64,000 nucleotides of DNA, taken from NCBI GenBank assembly GCA_903831295.1, contig CAIKXA010000031.1, positions 1 through 64,000 of the forward strand. The letters are read 5' to 3'. Shown here in pieces: positions 27,982 through 36,671 of this stretch. The notes under the pieces are model-generated. The model was not told where the DNA came from. It was given only the letters and a program-made list of their open reading frames with translations, and made no database searches. This DNA is from an uncultured bacterium (GTDB taxonomy: Bacteria; Planctomycetota; Phycisphaerae; Phycisphaerales; SM1A02). A program made the translations under genes and the position numbers. Within the stretch, counting starts at the first letter, position 1; every line of letters begins with the position of its first letter.

Positions 27982-27998
27982 TTCAAAGCAAACATAGC

Positions 27999-28313
27999 GT
28001 GCGCATCACACTCGCCACTAGCGATTTGTTTATTCAACTTGCGCCTTGGCTTGGGGGCTTGGTGGTGGTGGCTGTGATCGGTGGCGTGATCATGCTTGCG
28101 GCGCGTAACTATCTCACCAACAATTCCTCCGACAAAACCTCATTGGGATTCACGTTGGCGGATCTTCGTGAACTGAAGAAGAGCGGCGAAATTGACCAGG
28201 CTGAATATGAACGCCTTAAATCCGCGTTGATGAATTCGCCGGAAATGACGGGACCGATTTCCAGCACTTCGGCGGCTCAATCCAATAACAAGAAGGCCAA
28301 GCCGCCCGTTTGA
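27999..28313 (+). CDS. Small membrane protein with SHOCT-like C-terminus
   Basis: A 104-residue protein with a GTG start 17 bp after tig. One membrane helix (about 14-34, LAPWLGGLVVVAVIGGVIML) is followed by a short amphipathic motif, FTLADLRELKKSGEIDQAEYERLKSAL, matching the SHOCT pattern of short C-terminal oligomerisation motifs. It is probably cotranscribed with tig. Function unknown. Confidence 0.68.
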   Translation: MRITLATSDLFIQLAPWLGGLVVVAVIGGVIMLAARNYLTNNSSDKTSLGFTLADLRELKKSGEIDQAEYERLKSALMNSPEMTGPISSTSAAQSNNKKAKPPV

Positions 28314-28340
28314 TAATGACCGATCTTTCACCGCTCCAAT

Positions 28341-28433
28341 CAGAGCGCTCTGTTGCGATCATTCCGATCATTCCGCCTTTGAATTTTATTCATCAACAAG
28401 TTTCATTGACCAAGTAGAATCCCGTGGCATAAT
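28341..28433 (+). promoter_or_regulatory. clpX promoter region with palindrome
   Basis: A sigma-70-type promoter is visible: TTGACC (28406-28411), a 16-base spacer and CATAAT (28428-28433), 30 bp before clpX. About 55 bp upstream is a perfect 12-bp palindrome, CAGAGCGCTCTG (28341-28352), followed by two direct copies of GATCATTCC. The palindrome could bind a dimeric regulator; no known box matches by eye. Confidence 0.6.
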
Positions 28434-28462
28434 GCAATCACGCCTTCGAAACAAATAAAAAT

Positions 28463-29932
28463 ATGAATTCCAAATCACAACCGCAATCTTCTCGCTCGCA
28501 ACTTGCACCACAGAACGCCGGCGGTTCTGGTCGCAACAAAAGAGAAGGCATGGACTTGACATCCGGATCGGGCTCTGGCGGCAACTCCGGCGGCGGTACT
28601 GGAGGCAACTCTGGCGGTGGGTCTGGTGGCGGTTCTGGCGGAGGTTCTGGCGGCCCAACTGGCGGAGATGGAACCGGCTTCAAAGGTCGCAAGGTCACCA
28701 CGTGCAGTTTCTGCGGCAAGACTAGCCGCGAAGTGGGTCCCATGGTTGAAGGGCCAAGCGATGTTTATATTTGCTCCAACTGCACGGACCTGTGCCAAAA
28801 TATTTTCAAACAAGAAACGCGCCGCGTGCGTGGATCGCGTCCGCAGTTTGGACAAATTCCAACGCCACGAACCATCAAAGAATTCCTGGATCAATATGTC
28901 ATCGGACAAGATCTCGCAAAGCGATCGTTGGCCGTTGCCGTGCACAATCATTACAAGCGCCTCACGCAAATTGACGCCGAGAATGCCACGGTGGAATTGG
29001 ACAAGAGCAACGTGATGTTGGTTGGCCCAACCGGCACCGGAAAAACGCTTCTCGCCCGCACTCTTGCGCGAATTTTGAATGTTCCATTCGCCATTGGCGA
29101 CGCCACAACATTGACCGAAGCGGGATACGTGGGCGAGGATGTGGAAAATCTTCTGCTGAAATTGCTGCAAGCCGCCGACTTTGATTTGGAAAGCGCCCAG
29201 CGTGGCATTATTTATATTGATGAGATCGACAAAATTGGAAAGACCAATCAAAATGTTTCCATCACCCGCGACGTCAGCGGTGAGGGCGTGCAACAAAGCT
29301 TGCTGAAGATGCTCGAAGGCACCGTGGCCAATGTTCCTCCGCAAGGCGGGCGCAAACATCCAGAGCAACAGTACATACAAATGGACACCACGCACATTCT
29401 GTTTATTTGCGGTGGTAGTTTCAATGGCATTGAAAACATCGTTAAGAAGCGAATCGGCCAACGCCGAATTGGTTTCTCAAATGATGTCGCAAGCACAAAT
29501 CACGAAGTTGAGGTTGCCGCACTGCTCGCTCAACTCACGCCCGACGACATCCTGGAATATGGAATGATTCCAGAACTTGTTGGACGCCTGCCAATTCTTT
29601 GCCCACTCATGCCACTTGATCGCAAGGCCATGATTAATATCTTGACCGAGCCAAAGAATGCGCTGATCAAGCAATTTCAGCACTTTTTTAGGCTCGAGGG
29701 TGCGGACCTTGTGTTCACGCAAGACGCGCTTGAACTCATTTCCGATCGCGCGTTGCAGAGAAAAACCGGAGCGCGCGCCCTTCGCGCCGTGTTGGATGAA
29801 ATCCTGCTTGAACTGATGTACCACCTGCCAGAGATGGACAATGTGAACGCCGTCTACACCGTCACCGCCAAGGCAATCTTGGAAAAGGCTTCGCTGAAAG
29901 CGATTCGGCATTTGTCAAAAGAAACCGCCTGA
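28463..29932 (+). CDS. clpX: ClpX unfoldase subunit, Gly-rich N-terminal insert
   Basis: A 489-residue ClpX. Residues 1-70 are low complexity, with a long Gly/Ser run (about 33-70) before the C4 zinc domain ([14 protein letters not shown] ... [10 protein letters not shown]). The AAA+ core has Walker A GPTGTGKT, Walker [10 protein letters not shown], the pore loop GYVGEDVE, and RKTGARALR in the sensor 2 region. It unfolds tagged substrates for ClpP; clpP is not in the window. The zinc and AAA modules look intact, so the Gly insert is an added tether. ATG 28463 is the only sensible start. Confidence 0.95.
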   Translation: MNSKSQPQSSRSQLAPQNAGGSGRNKREGMDLTSGSGSGGNSGGGTGGNSGGGSGGGSGGGSGGPTGGDGTGFKGRKVTTCSFCGKTSREVGPMVEGPSDVYICSNCTDLCQNIFKQETRRVRGSRPQFGQIPTPRTIKEFLDQYVIGQDLAKRSLAVAVHNHYKRLTQIDAENATVELDKSNVMLVGPTGTGKTLLARTLARILNVPFAIGDATTLTEAGYVGEDVENLLLKLLQAADFDLESAQRGIIYIDEIDKIGKTNQNVSITRDVSGEGVQQSLLKMLEGTVANVPPQGGRKHPEQQYIQMDTTHILFICGGSFNGIENIVKKRIGQRRIGFSNDVASTNHEVEVAALLAQLTPDDILEYGMIPELVGRLPILCPLMPLDRKAMINILTEPKNALIKQFQHFFRLEGADLVFTQDALELISDRALQRKTGARALRAVLDEILLELMYHLPEMDNVNAVYTVTAKAILEKASLKAIRHLSKETA

Positions 29933-29934
29933 GC

Positions 29935-30465
29935 ATGTTGTCGCCAACACGTCCGTGGAAAGAAATCCACGCGCAAATTCAAGAGCAGATTCAGGACGAA
30001 ATTCAAGCGCAGATTCCAAAGGAATTTGTTGACGTGATCGATCCTGAACAAGAGCGCCAGATTTTAATGCAGGTATTCATCGCGGCTGCATGGCCGCGTC
30101 TGAAAGATCATGGCGTGAGTTGGATTGGTTTTTACCAAGCCGATCTGCCTCTGCCCCACACCACAAGCATGTTGCTTGCCGCTCGTGAACCAAAGGCCGC
30201 TTGCAGTCCAATTGGGTTGCATGGCGCGTGCGGAACTTGCCTCACCTCTGGCAAGTTCATGGTGGTGCATGATGTCGCTCAACTTGGCGACAACTACATC
30301 GCCTGTGACCCGCGTGACAAAAGCGAACTAGTTGTGCCCTGCCTTGATCGCACTGGAAACCCCTGGGGCGTCATTGACCTAGACAGCTTTGAAGTTGGTA
30401 GTTTTGACTCCACGGACGCCCTGAACGTGCAAAACCTGCTCAAAGTTGCCCGACTGAGCAAGTAA
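29935..30465 (+). CDS. Free methionine-(R)-sulfoxide reductase (GAF type)
   Basis: A 176-residue GAF-domain protein starting 2 bp after clpX. It matches the fRMsr/YebR family: WIGFYQ, SPIGLHGACGTC, YIACDPRDKSELVVP and WGVIDLDSFEVGSFD. The three family Cys appear conserved as Cys90, Cys99 and Cys124, the last in the ACD context of the catalytic residue; Cys102 is extra. The enzyme reduces free Met-R-sulfoxide, using thioredoxin. It differs in having an N-terminal Gln/Glu-rich helix (about 8-45). The assignment is recognised by motif, not searched. Confidence 0.82.
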   Translation: MLSPTRPWKEIHAQIQEQIQDEIQAQIPKEFVDVIDPEQERQILMQVFIAAAWPRLKDHGVSWIGFYQADLPLPHTTSMLLAAREPKAACSPIGLHGACGTCLTSGKFMVVHDVAQLGDNYIACDPRDKSELVVPCLDRTGNPWGVIDLDSFEVGSFDSTDALNVQNLLKVARLSK

Positions 30466-30499
30466 ATTTGCAATGTTCGGCGCAAATAGCGCCTTCCCC

Positions 30500-30528
30500 T
30501 TGCGCAAAACAGCCTTTATTTGTATACT
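30500..30528 (+). promoter_or_regulatory. Promoter of rpmB
   Basis: TTGCGC (30500-30505), a 17-base spacer and TATACT (30523-30528) form a good sigma-70-type promoter. A GAGGAG ribosome-binding site at 30542-30547 sits eight bases before the rpmB ATG, giving a leader of about 20 nt. Confidence 0.7.
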
Positions 30529-30555
30529 CATCCACCCAACTGAGGAGATTGAATC

Positions 30556-30834
30556 ATGCCACGCGTCTGCTATTTCACCGGATCAAAAACAACTTCTGGA
30601 AATGTTCTCAAGCGACGCGGCAAAGCCAAATATCTTGGCGGAGTTGGCATCAAGACAACCAGCGTAAAAAAGCGCACTTTTAAGCCTAATTTGCAAAATG
30701 TCACGGCTGTCATTGATGGCAAACCAATGCGCATCAAGGCCAGTGTTCGCGCCATTCGATCAGGTCTTGTTGAGAAGCCACTGCGCCGCAAGTTTGTGTA
30801 CACACGTCCACGAAAAGCCGCAGCAGCTAGTTAA
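30556..30834 (+). CDS. rpmB: 50S ribosomal protein bL28
   Basis: A 92-residue bL28: MPRVCYFTGSKTTSGN, then KRTFKPNLQNVTAVIDGK and basic KASVRAIRSGLVEK. The length is slightly over the usual 62-80 through an Ala-rich C-terminal tail. A strong Shine-Dalgarno and its own promoter support independent expression. Downstream, an AT-rich stretch holds a 7-bp hairpin (30844-30860) without an adjacent T-run. Confidence 0.93.
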   Translation: MPRVCYFTGSKTTSGNVLKRRGKAKYLGGVGIKTTSVKKRTFKPNLQNVTAVIDGKPMRIKASVRAIRSGLVEKPLRRKFVYTRPRKAAAAS

Positions 30835-30943
30835 GTTTCTAAATTCAATCGCTGATTGAAGCGAAAATCACGGTCAATAACCCCGTTCTTTTTGCATTTT
30901 TGATATTTATCAATGTTTTTCAGCATTTTTTACCAATTATCAA

Positions 30944-30971
30944 TTGACTTCCGGGAAATTTGGCGTAACTT
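30944..30971 (+). promoter_or_regulatory. Putative promoter of the small RNA
   Basis: TTGACT (30944-30949), a 16-base spacer and TAACTT (30966-30971). The -35 is good and the -10 weak (T, A and final T conserved). It would start transcription near 30978. The surrounding region is AT-rich, in contrast to the GC-rich stretch beginning about 30975. Confidence 0.45.
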
Positions 30972-30977
30972 TCCTCG

Positions 30978-31139
30978 TCCCTCGGCGCTATAAGGCTTCG
31001 TTGAATACGCAGGATCAAGGTTGATCCACGAACGCGTTTCACAAGCAAACCTGCCTGCCGAGAGAATTGTGGGCCCAAGTTGAAGGTCCGTTTGGTCCGG
31101 TGGTTTTAAGTCCTGAATGCGTGCATTCATGATTTTTTT
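30978..31139 (+). ncRNA. Candidate structured small RNA (6S-like?)
   Basis: This part of the 444-base rpmB-dnaG gap looks like an independent transcript of about 160 nt. CTCGGCG (30981-30987) pairs with TGCCGAG (31056-31062), enclosing TTCGT/ACGAA (30997-31001 with 31028-31032) and a GGATCA-AGGT-TGATCC hairpin (31012-31027). It ends in a TGAATG-CGTG-CATTCA hairpin and seven T (31133-31139). No ORF fits. The long irregular stem and size recall 6S RNA, but I cannot confirm this; an attenuating leader for dnaG is the alternative. The remaining 139 bp before dnaG show nothing recognisable. Confidence 0.5.
31114..31139 (+). terminator. Intrinsic terminator of the small RNA
   Basis: The hairpin TGAATG-CGTG-CATTCA (six pairs) is followed after three bases by TTTTTTT. 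It lies 139 bp before dnaG, so dnaG needs read-through or its own start. Confidence 0.65.
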
Positions 31140-31278
31140 CCACAGGAAAGCGCCGCATGATGATTGTCATCTGCGGAAGTTTTGCAAGGTCGCGGCCTTT
31201 CAAAACCCTCGGTGGTTCCGCGGCAAATCCCATGGATGGGCTTTGCGTTGCAGGTCGTTCTTTCACTGAAAGCAAACA

Positions 31279-33204
31279 ATGGTTTTATCGCAACAAAGCG
31301 ATCGTGATCGCATTTTGGACGCAACTGACCTTGTGTCCCTTGTTGGCGAACACGTTTCTCTCAAGCCTCGCGGCCGAGAGCACGTGGGGCTTTGCCCATT
31401 CCATGAAGACAAGTCGCCAAGCATGGCGGTTGTAACGCACAAGGGCAACGCTTTTTATAATTGTTTCGCCTGCGGGGCAGCTGGAAACGCGATCGACTTT
31501 GTGATGAATTTCCACAAGATGGAATTCCGCGAGGCGTTGAAATATTTGGGACAGCGATGCGGAATTGAATTGCGCTCGACGCGCGACGAGGGTCCAAAGG
31601 ATCCAGCCACAAGCAAAGAGTCTTTGCGCAAAGCCATGGCTTCGGCAGCTAAATTTTATCAGCGCTGCCTGCAAGAGGAAAAACTTGGCGCCACCGCGCG
31701 CGCACACTTGGATGAGCGCATGCTCAACGCGCAAACCCGCGATGATTTTCAACTGGGTGTTGCGCCCGAAGGCTGGGACCATCTCGCTCGTCACATTGAG
31801 AAGTTGATTCAACACAGCGCAAATTCCGCCGACAAAGTTGCGCGCGAAAGTTTCGAGGCGCTTGGATTGATTCGCAGCGGCCAACGCGGTCCGATTGACG
31901 GCTTCCGCAATCGCCTGCTGTTTCCTATTCATGACGAGTTGGGAAATGTGATCGCATTTGGCGCGCGCCGGCTTGATCCAAACGACGAGCCAAAGTACCT
32001 CAATAGCCCGGATTCCCCGCTGTTTTCCAAGGGGCGAACGCTGTACGGACTTCACCGCGCGCGGCGATCCATTATTGATTCAAAGCATGCGATCGTGGTT
32101 GAGGGCTATGTGGATGCCGTGGCTTTGCATCAAGCGGGCGTGACCAACGTGATTGCCACGCTAGGCACCGCGCTCACAAAAGATCACGCCAAGGCGCTGC
32201 AAAGAATGGCCGAGCGCATCACCGTGGTGTTTGATCCCGACAACGCTGGTGAACGCGCCGCCGACCGCGCCGTGGAAACTTTCTTGTCGGTTCCTGTTGA
32301 TGTGCGCATTGCCACCCTACCCGATGGTCTTGACGCCGACGAATTGTTGCAGCGCCCAAATGGCTTGAATGATTTCAACGCCGCGCTTGATGGTGGCGAG
32401 GAAGCACTTTCATGGATGGTGCGACGCTTTAAAGCCAACTTGGAATCCGTGGAAGGCATGTCTGGAAAACAACAGCGCCTGCAAGAGTTGTTGCGCAAAC
32501 TTGGGGAGCTTGGCTTCCGTGGCATTGAGCCAATCCGAAAAAGTTTTGTGCTCACCGCTCTGTCAAAATTAACCGGCGTTCCAGTGCGAACCCTTGAACA
32601 ATCAATGCCGCAAGCGCGCGTGGAATTAAAAATAAACGAACCCACTCCCGCTCCTGTTGTGCAAGAGCCAGCAAAAAGTCCGCGTCAAAAAGCCCGCCGA
32701 ATGGCTGAGGAAAATTTATTGGCGGCAATTATGGCCGATCCCAACTCCGCCCAGGTGCGCGTGGCGGTTGGCAAAGATGGGTTATTGCCCATTTCTGAAG
32801 CTTTTTCACCTGAACACTTCCAACGAACCGATCTTCGTCAAATATGGAGCCTGCTTGTCATGCGACTTGAATCTGGAAATTCATTTCATGTTCAAGATGT
32901 TCAAGCCGAGTGCCAAGAGCCGTCGCTCAAAGCGCTGTGCGGCGAGTTGTTTCATATTGGAAGTCAACGCAACGAACACATTGATCCGTCTGAAGCTGTG
33001 AGAAATGCGGCCGCTGATTTTGACAAATTTCTGCACGACGCAATCGCCACTACGGACATGCCAACTGTCATGAATCCCATGGACGCGAATGCGCGCTTGG
33101 AGCAACTACGCCAAGGGGGCCATAACCCCTCCGCAATTGCGCGATTTAAACGAAATAAACCCCGAACTGAAACCGCAACACCAACGTCTGCGGATCACTT
33201 TTGA
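31279..33204 (+). CDS. dnaG: DNA primase
   Basis: A 641-residue primase. The CHC2 zinc module has Cys39, His42, Cys62 and Cys65 (CPFHEDKSPSM ... NCFACG). The TOPRIM catalytic core shows VVEGYVDAVALHQAG and VVFDPDNAGERAA. The C-terminal part (from about residue 470) is the DnaB-binding helical domain. It makes RNA primers for replication. It is followed 36 bp later by rpoD, the classic dnaG-rpoD macromolecular-synthesis pairing without rpsU. No clear ribosome-binding site precedes the ATG. Confidence 0.94.
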   Translation: MVLSQQSDRDRILDATDLVSLVGEHVSLKPRGREHVGLCPFHEDKSPSMAVVTHKGNAFYNCFACGAAGNAIDFVMNFHKMEFREALKYLGQRCGIELRSTRDEGPKDPATSKESLRKAMASAAKFYQRCLQEEKLGATARAHLDERMLNAQTRDDFQLGVAPEGWDHLARHIEKLIQHSANSADKVARESFEALGLIRSGQRGPIDGFRNRLLFPIHDELGNVIAFGARRLDPNDEPKYLNSPDSPLFSKGRTLYGLHRARRSIIDSKHAIVVEGYVDAVALHQAGVTNVIATLGTALTKDHAKALQRMAERITVVFDPDNAGERAADRAVETFLSVPVDVRIATLPDGLDADELLQRPNGLNDFNAALDGGEEALSWMVRRFKANLESVEGMSGKQQRLQELLRKLGELGFRGIEPIRKSFVLTALSKLTGVPVRTLEQSMPQARVELKINEPTPAPVVQEPAKSPRQKARRMAEENLLAAIMADPNSAQVRVAVGKDGLLPISEAFSPEHFQRTDLRQIWSLLVMRLESGNSFHVQDVQAECQEPSLKALCGELFHIGSQRNEHIDPSEAVRNAAADFDKFLHDAIATTDMPTVMNPMDANARLEQLRQGGHNPSAIARFKRNKPRTETATPTSADHF

Positions 33205-33240
33205 ATGTTTTTATCCCTTTTAAAGAATTGGAGTTGAACC

Positions 33241-35184
33241 GTGAGTCTTGCCATTAAAGATCTGAAAGCCACTCTTCGCCGCCTTGTAGAAACAGGTCGT
33301 CAACGTAAGTGGATTAGCTACGAGGAACTCAACACCTGCTTGCCAGATGAGTTTGTCAACGCCGATCGAATTGATGAGCTCTTTGTTCTGCTCAGTGAAA
33401 ATGGAATTGACATGATGGACGAGATTGAAGTGCAGCGAAACAAGCTCACTCCAATGGACGCTCCACTTCAAACCAACCTGAAGTTTCACCGCGACAATCC
33501 AAAGCACCGCAAAGACGCGTGCTCGGTTCCAGCGGCGATTCAAGGTCCACCACCAGCGCCAATCTTGAGCGCGGGCGCGCAACCCAAACTTCCAAAGCAA
33601 GTGAAGGATGATGTTGTTGAAATTCCTTCAACAAAGGCCGGTCCAGACGCGGCCGAATTGGACGATGAGATTTTGGATGACGAGGAAGCCATGGCGATCG
33701 TGGCCCAGGCTTTGGCCGAACAAGGCAGCAAGCGAATCGATGATCCAATTCGCATGTACCTGACGCAGATGGGAACAATTCCGCTTTTAACTCGCGAACA
33801 AGAAATTCGCTTGGCAAAGAAAATTGAAACCACCCGCATGATCTTCCGTCGCAAATCTCTTGAGAGTGATTACGTGGCGCGATTGGCTACGGAAACTCTA
33901 AAGCAAGTTCGCGACGGCAAGTTGCCATTTGATCGGACCATGCGTATTTCCACCGCTGAAGAAGATGCCAAGGGCAAAATCGCCGCGCGCATTCCATTCA
34001 ACGTTGAAACCATCGCGAAGTTGATCGATATGAATGAGCATCAATGGAATCAACTAGAGGATTCCGAAGTCTCAGCGGAACGTAAATTGGTGATCAAGGA
34101 AGAACTGCGTCTGCGCCGCCGAAAAGTGGCCACTCTGCTTGAGGAGTGCTGCTTGCGTACGGGTCGCATTCAACCGTTGATGCGTCGCCTGCAATCCATT
34201 CATCGCAAGATGCGGGATTTAAAGCGCCAATTGCTCAAGGCGGAAAAATTTCCTGAACGGTTTGATCCAGAAGATCAAATTGTGATGAATGAGGAATTGA
34301 CTGGACTTCGATCGATTGTGTTTGAATATCCAGAGGAACTGGAAGCGCGTATGAAGGCCATTGAGCGGGTGTTTGGCGAGTATGAACAAGCCAAGCGCGA
34401 TCTCTCTGGTGGAAATCTTCGCTTGGTGGTCAGCATCGCCAAGAAATATCGCAACCGCGGTCTGCCATTCCTGGACATTATTCAGGAAGGCAACACTGGC
34501 TTGATGCGCGCCGTGGATAAGTACGAGTATCAACGCGGATACAAGTTCAGCACCTATGCGACATGGTGGATTCGCCAAGCGATCACGCGAGCGATCGCTG
34601 ATCACGCGCGAACAATTCGTGTGCCTGTGCACATGATTGAAACCATGAGCAAGTTGCGCAACATCCAGAAGCATTTGCTTCAGGAGTTGGGTCGTGAACC
34701 AACTGGCGAGGAGATCGCGGCGAAAGCCAAGATGCCCGCCGAGGAAGTTCGCCGCGTGATGAAGATCAGCCGTCATCCAATTTCGCTTGATCGGCCTGTG
34801 GGCGAGAGCGAAGACAGCCACTTTGGCGACTTCATCGAGGACGAGCGCCAGTCAAGCCCGTCCGAAGCCGCCAGCAATGAGTTGCTTCGTCAACGCATCA
34901 ATGATGTGTTGAAGACGCTCACCTACCGAGAGCGCGAGATTTTGAAACTGCGCTACGGCATTGGCGATGGTTACACATACACCCTTGAGGAAGTCGGTCG
35001 AATCTTCAAGGTCACTCGCGAGCGTGTGCGCCAAGTTGAAAGCAAGGCGTTGAAGAAGTTGCAGCATCCAGTGCGAAGCCAGCGCTTGTCCAGTTTCTTG
35101 GTGTCACAAGATGACGCAGATGACGCTGGCGATAGCGAAGTGCTTGACATTGGAACGGATATCACTGATGACGCCGAGGATTGA
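33241..35184 (+). CDS. rpoD: Primary sigma factor sigma-70
   Basis: A 647-residue housekeeping sigma factor. Region 1.1-like N-terminus ([28 protein letters not shown] family), region 1.2 ([22 protein letters not shown]), an acidic linker, region 2 ([30 protein letters not shown]), region 3 and region 4.2 ([28 protein letters not shown]) are all present. GTG start with GGAG eight bases upstream. A strong terminator follows at 35205-35237. It directs most promoters seen here, such as those of clpX and rpmB. Confidence 0.96.
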   Translation: MSLAIKDLKATLRRLVETGRQRKWISYEELNTCLPDEFVNADRIDELFVLLSENGIDMMDEIEVQRNKLTPMDAPLQTNLKFHRDNPKHRKDACSVPAAIQGPPPAPILSAGAQPKLPKQVKDDVVEIPSTKAGPDAAELDDEILDDEEAMAIVAQALAEQGSKRIDDPIRMYLTQMGTIPLLTREQEIRLAKKIETTRMIFRRKSLESDYVARLATETLKQVRDGKLPFDRTMRISTAEEDAKGKIAARIPFNVETIAKLIDMNEHQWNQLEDSEVSAERKLVIKEELRLRRRKVATLLEECCLRTGRIQPLMRRLQSIHRKMRDLKRQLLKAEKFPERFDPEDQIVMNEELTGLRSIVFEYPEELEARMKAIERVFGEYEQAKRDLSGGNLRLVVSIAKKYRNRGLPFLDIIQEGNTGLMRAVDKYEYQRGYKFSTYATWWIRQAITRAIADHARTIRVPVHMIETMSKLRNIQKHLLQELGREPTGEEIAAKAKMPAEEVRRVMKISRHPISLDRPVGESEDSHFGDFIEDERQSSPSEAASNELLRQRINDVLKTLTYREREILKLRYGIGDGYTYTLEEVGRIFKVTRERVRQVESKALKKLQHPVRSQRLSSFLVSQDDADDAGDSEVLDIGTDITDDAED

Positions 35185-35204
35185 TTGAGAAATGTTTGAA
35201 TTGA

Positions 35205-35237
35205 AACGGGGTGGTCATACGGCCACCCCGTTTTTTT
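35205..35237 (+). terminator. Intrinsic terminator after rpoD
   Basis: A GC-rich hairpin, AACGGGGTGG and CCACCCCGTT around TCATACGG, is followed by a run of seven T. It begins about 20 bp after the rpoD stop. Confidence 0.92.
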
Positions 35238-35289
35238 ATGTCCAGTGAAAATGCAAGGCGCAATGCGGCGAAGTACACTCCACGCCCTT

Positions 35290-35373
35290 GCGGATGTGGC
35301 GAAATTGGCAGACGCGCAAGATTCAGGTTCTTGTGGGGTCACACCCATGGAGGTTCGATTCCTCTCATCCGCA
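35290..35373 (+). tRNA. tRNA-Leu (CAG)
   Basis: A class II tRNA of 84 nt: acceptor GCGGATG/CATCCGC, anticodon stem CAAGA/TCTTG with loop TTCAGGT (anticodon CAG), a long variable arm around TGGGGTCACACCCA, and T arm GGAGG-TTCGATT-CCTCT with discriminator A. CCA is not encoded. A terminator follows at 35383. Confidence 0.95.
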
Positions 35374-35382
35374 TTCAAGAAG

Positions 35383-35407
35383 TCCGATCCAAATGGTCGG
35401 ATTTTTT
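35383..35407 (+). terminator. Intrinsic terminator of tRNA-Leu
   Basis: Hairpin T-CCGATC ... GGTCGG-A (one U-G pair) around a short A-rich loop, followed by TTTTTT at 35402-35407. It is placed nine bases after the mature tRNA end. Confidence 0.75.
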
Positions 35408-35495
35408 GCTTTTTGGGTTCGCATTCGCAATGCGATGCGAATCGGTCCAATGTTCATTCATTGGCGGCGGGCGCACTCCGCCCTACTCTTGTGAT

Positions 35496-36671
35496 GTGAT
35501 CTATCTGGACAACAACGCCACCACCAAGCCACTTGCGGAAGTTGTGGAATCCGTGCGCGAATCACTCGAGAACAATTGGGGTAATCCCAGCAGTATTCAC
35601 CGGCTTGGCCAAGCGGCGCGCGCTCAAGTGGAAAGCGCGAGAGAGAGCGTGGCGCGTCTTGCGGGTTGTTCCCCGCGTGAAATTATTTTTTGCTCCAGCG
35701 GAACGGAGTCGGCGTCGCTGGCATTGCGCGGCGTTTTGGATGCGTATCCCAAACGGAGAGTGATTGTCACCAGCAAATTGGAACACGCGGCCGTACGCAC
35801 CTTGGCGCAACACCTTGAAGCCGCGGGCCGATGCGAAGTGGTTTGGGCTGAGCATGCGCCGAGCGGAGAAATACATCTTGATCACTTGCGAACGGCGTTA
35901 AAAAAACGCGCCGATGAAATTGCGTTGGTGTCGCTGATGTCGGTGAACAATGAGACCGGCGTGATGCTTCCCACGAAAGTCGTTGGTGAATTATGCAAGG
36001 AGAATGACGTTCTATTTCACACCGACGCCACGCAGTCCATGGGTCGCCACCCCTTTGATGTGGCGAATACCCCAATTGATTTTGCTACCTTCTCCGCGCA
36101 TAAATTGCATGGCCCCAAAGGTGTAGCGGCATTATTCGCGCGCCGAGGCGTTGGCATTTCAGCGCAACTTGTGGGCGGACCTCAAGAGCGTGACCGCCGT
36201 GCTGGAACGGAAAACGTCCCCGGGATTGTTGGCTTTGGCGTGGCTGCCCAAGCAGCGCGCACATGGTTGGACACTGCCGATATGAAGCACGTCGCGGAAC
36301 TCAGGAATCAATTGGAAACTCGGATTCAATCCGAAATTCCAGACGTGGTGATGAATGGATTTGCCACAACAAGAATATGGAACACAACCAATATCGCCTT
36401 TGCGCATTTGGAGGCGGAAGCCATTTTGCTTGCGCTTTCCAATGAAGGTCTTTGCGTCAGCGCGGGTGCGGCATGCAGTTCCGGCTCGCTTGATCCGACG
36501 CCAGTGCTTTTAGCCATGGGGGTTCCACCTATTCTGGCACACGGAAGCGTGCGCTTTAGCTTGTCTCGCTTCACAACGCTTGAAGAAATTGCGCAAGCCG
36601 CCACAATTGTGTGCGATTGCGTGCGCAAACTTCGCGCGCGCACGTGTGCGGCGATTACAAGTGTGAAGTAA
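35496..36671 (+). CDS. Cysteine desulfurase (NifS/IscS type)
   Basis: A 391-residue PLP enzyme releasing sulfur from cysteine for Fe-S clusters or tRNA thiolation. It opens IYLDNNATTKP, has the Schiff-base Lys in FSAHKLHGPKG, and the persulfide-bearing Cys in AGAACSSGSLDPTP, the longer loop of group I enzymes. I start at GTG 35496 immediately before IYLDNNAT; upstream frame is filler past the tRNA. No iscU or suf genes adjoin. The 3' end overlaps the convergent FtsK-like gene by 17 bp. Confidence 0.92.
   Translation: MIYLDNNATTKPLAEVVESVRESLENNWGNPSSIHRLGQAARAQVESARESVARLAGCSPREIIFCSSGTESASLALRGVLDAYPKRRVIVTSKLEHAAVRTLAQHLEAAGRCEVVWAEHAPSGEIHLDHLRTALKKRADEIALVSLMSVNNETGVMLPTKVVGELCKENDVLFHTDATQSMGRHPFDVANTPIDFATFSAHKLHGPKGVAALFARRGVGISAQLVGGPQERDRRAGTENVPGIVGFGVAAQAARTWLDTADMKHVAELRNQLETRIQSEIPDVVMNGFATTRIWNTTNIAFAHLEAEAILLALSNEGLCVSAGAACSSGSLDPTPVLLAMGVPPILAHGSVRFSLSRFTTLEEIAQAATIVCDCVRKLRARTCAAITSVK

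Noticed and set aside
28475-29461. 328-codon ORF opposite clpX
   Set aside because: It mirrors clpX codons, has no recognisable domain, and clpX is certain.
30844-30860. Hairpin after rpmB as terminator
   Set aside because: The 7-bp stem is not followed directly by a T-run, so termination there is uncertain.
31157-31435. 92-codon ORF before dnaG
   Set aside because: It overlaps the zinc-finger part of dnaG in another frame and has no ribosome-binding site or domain.
31285-32055. 256-codon ORF opposite dnaG
   Set aside because: Antisense to the primase zinc and catalytic regions.
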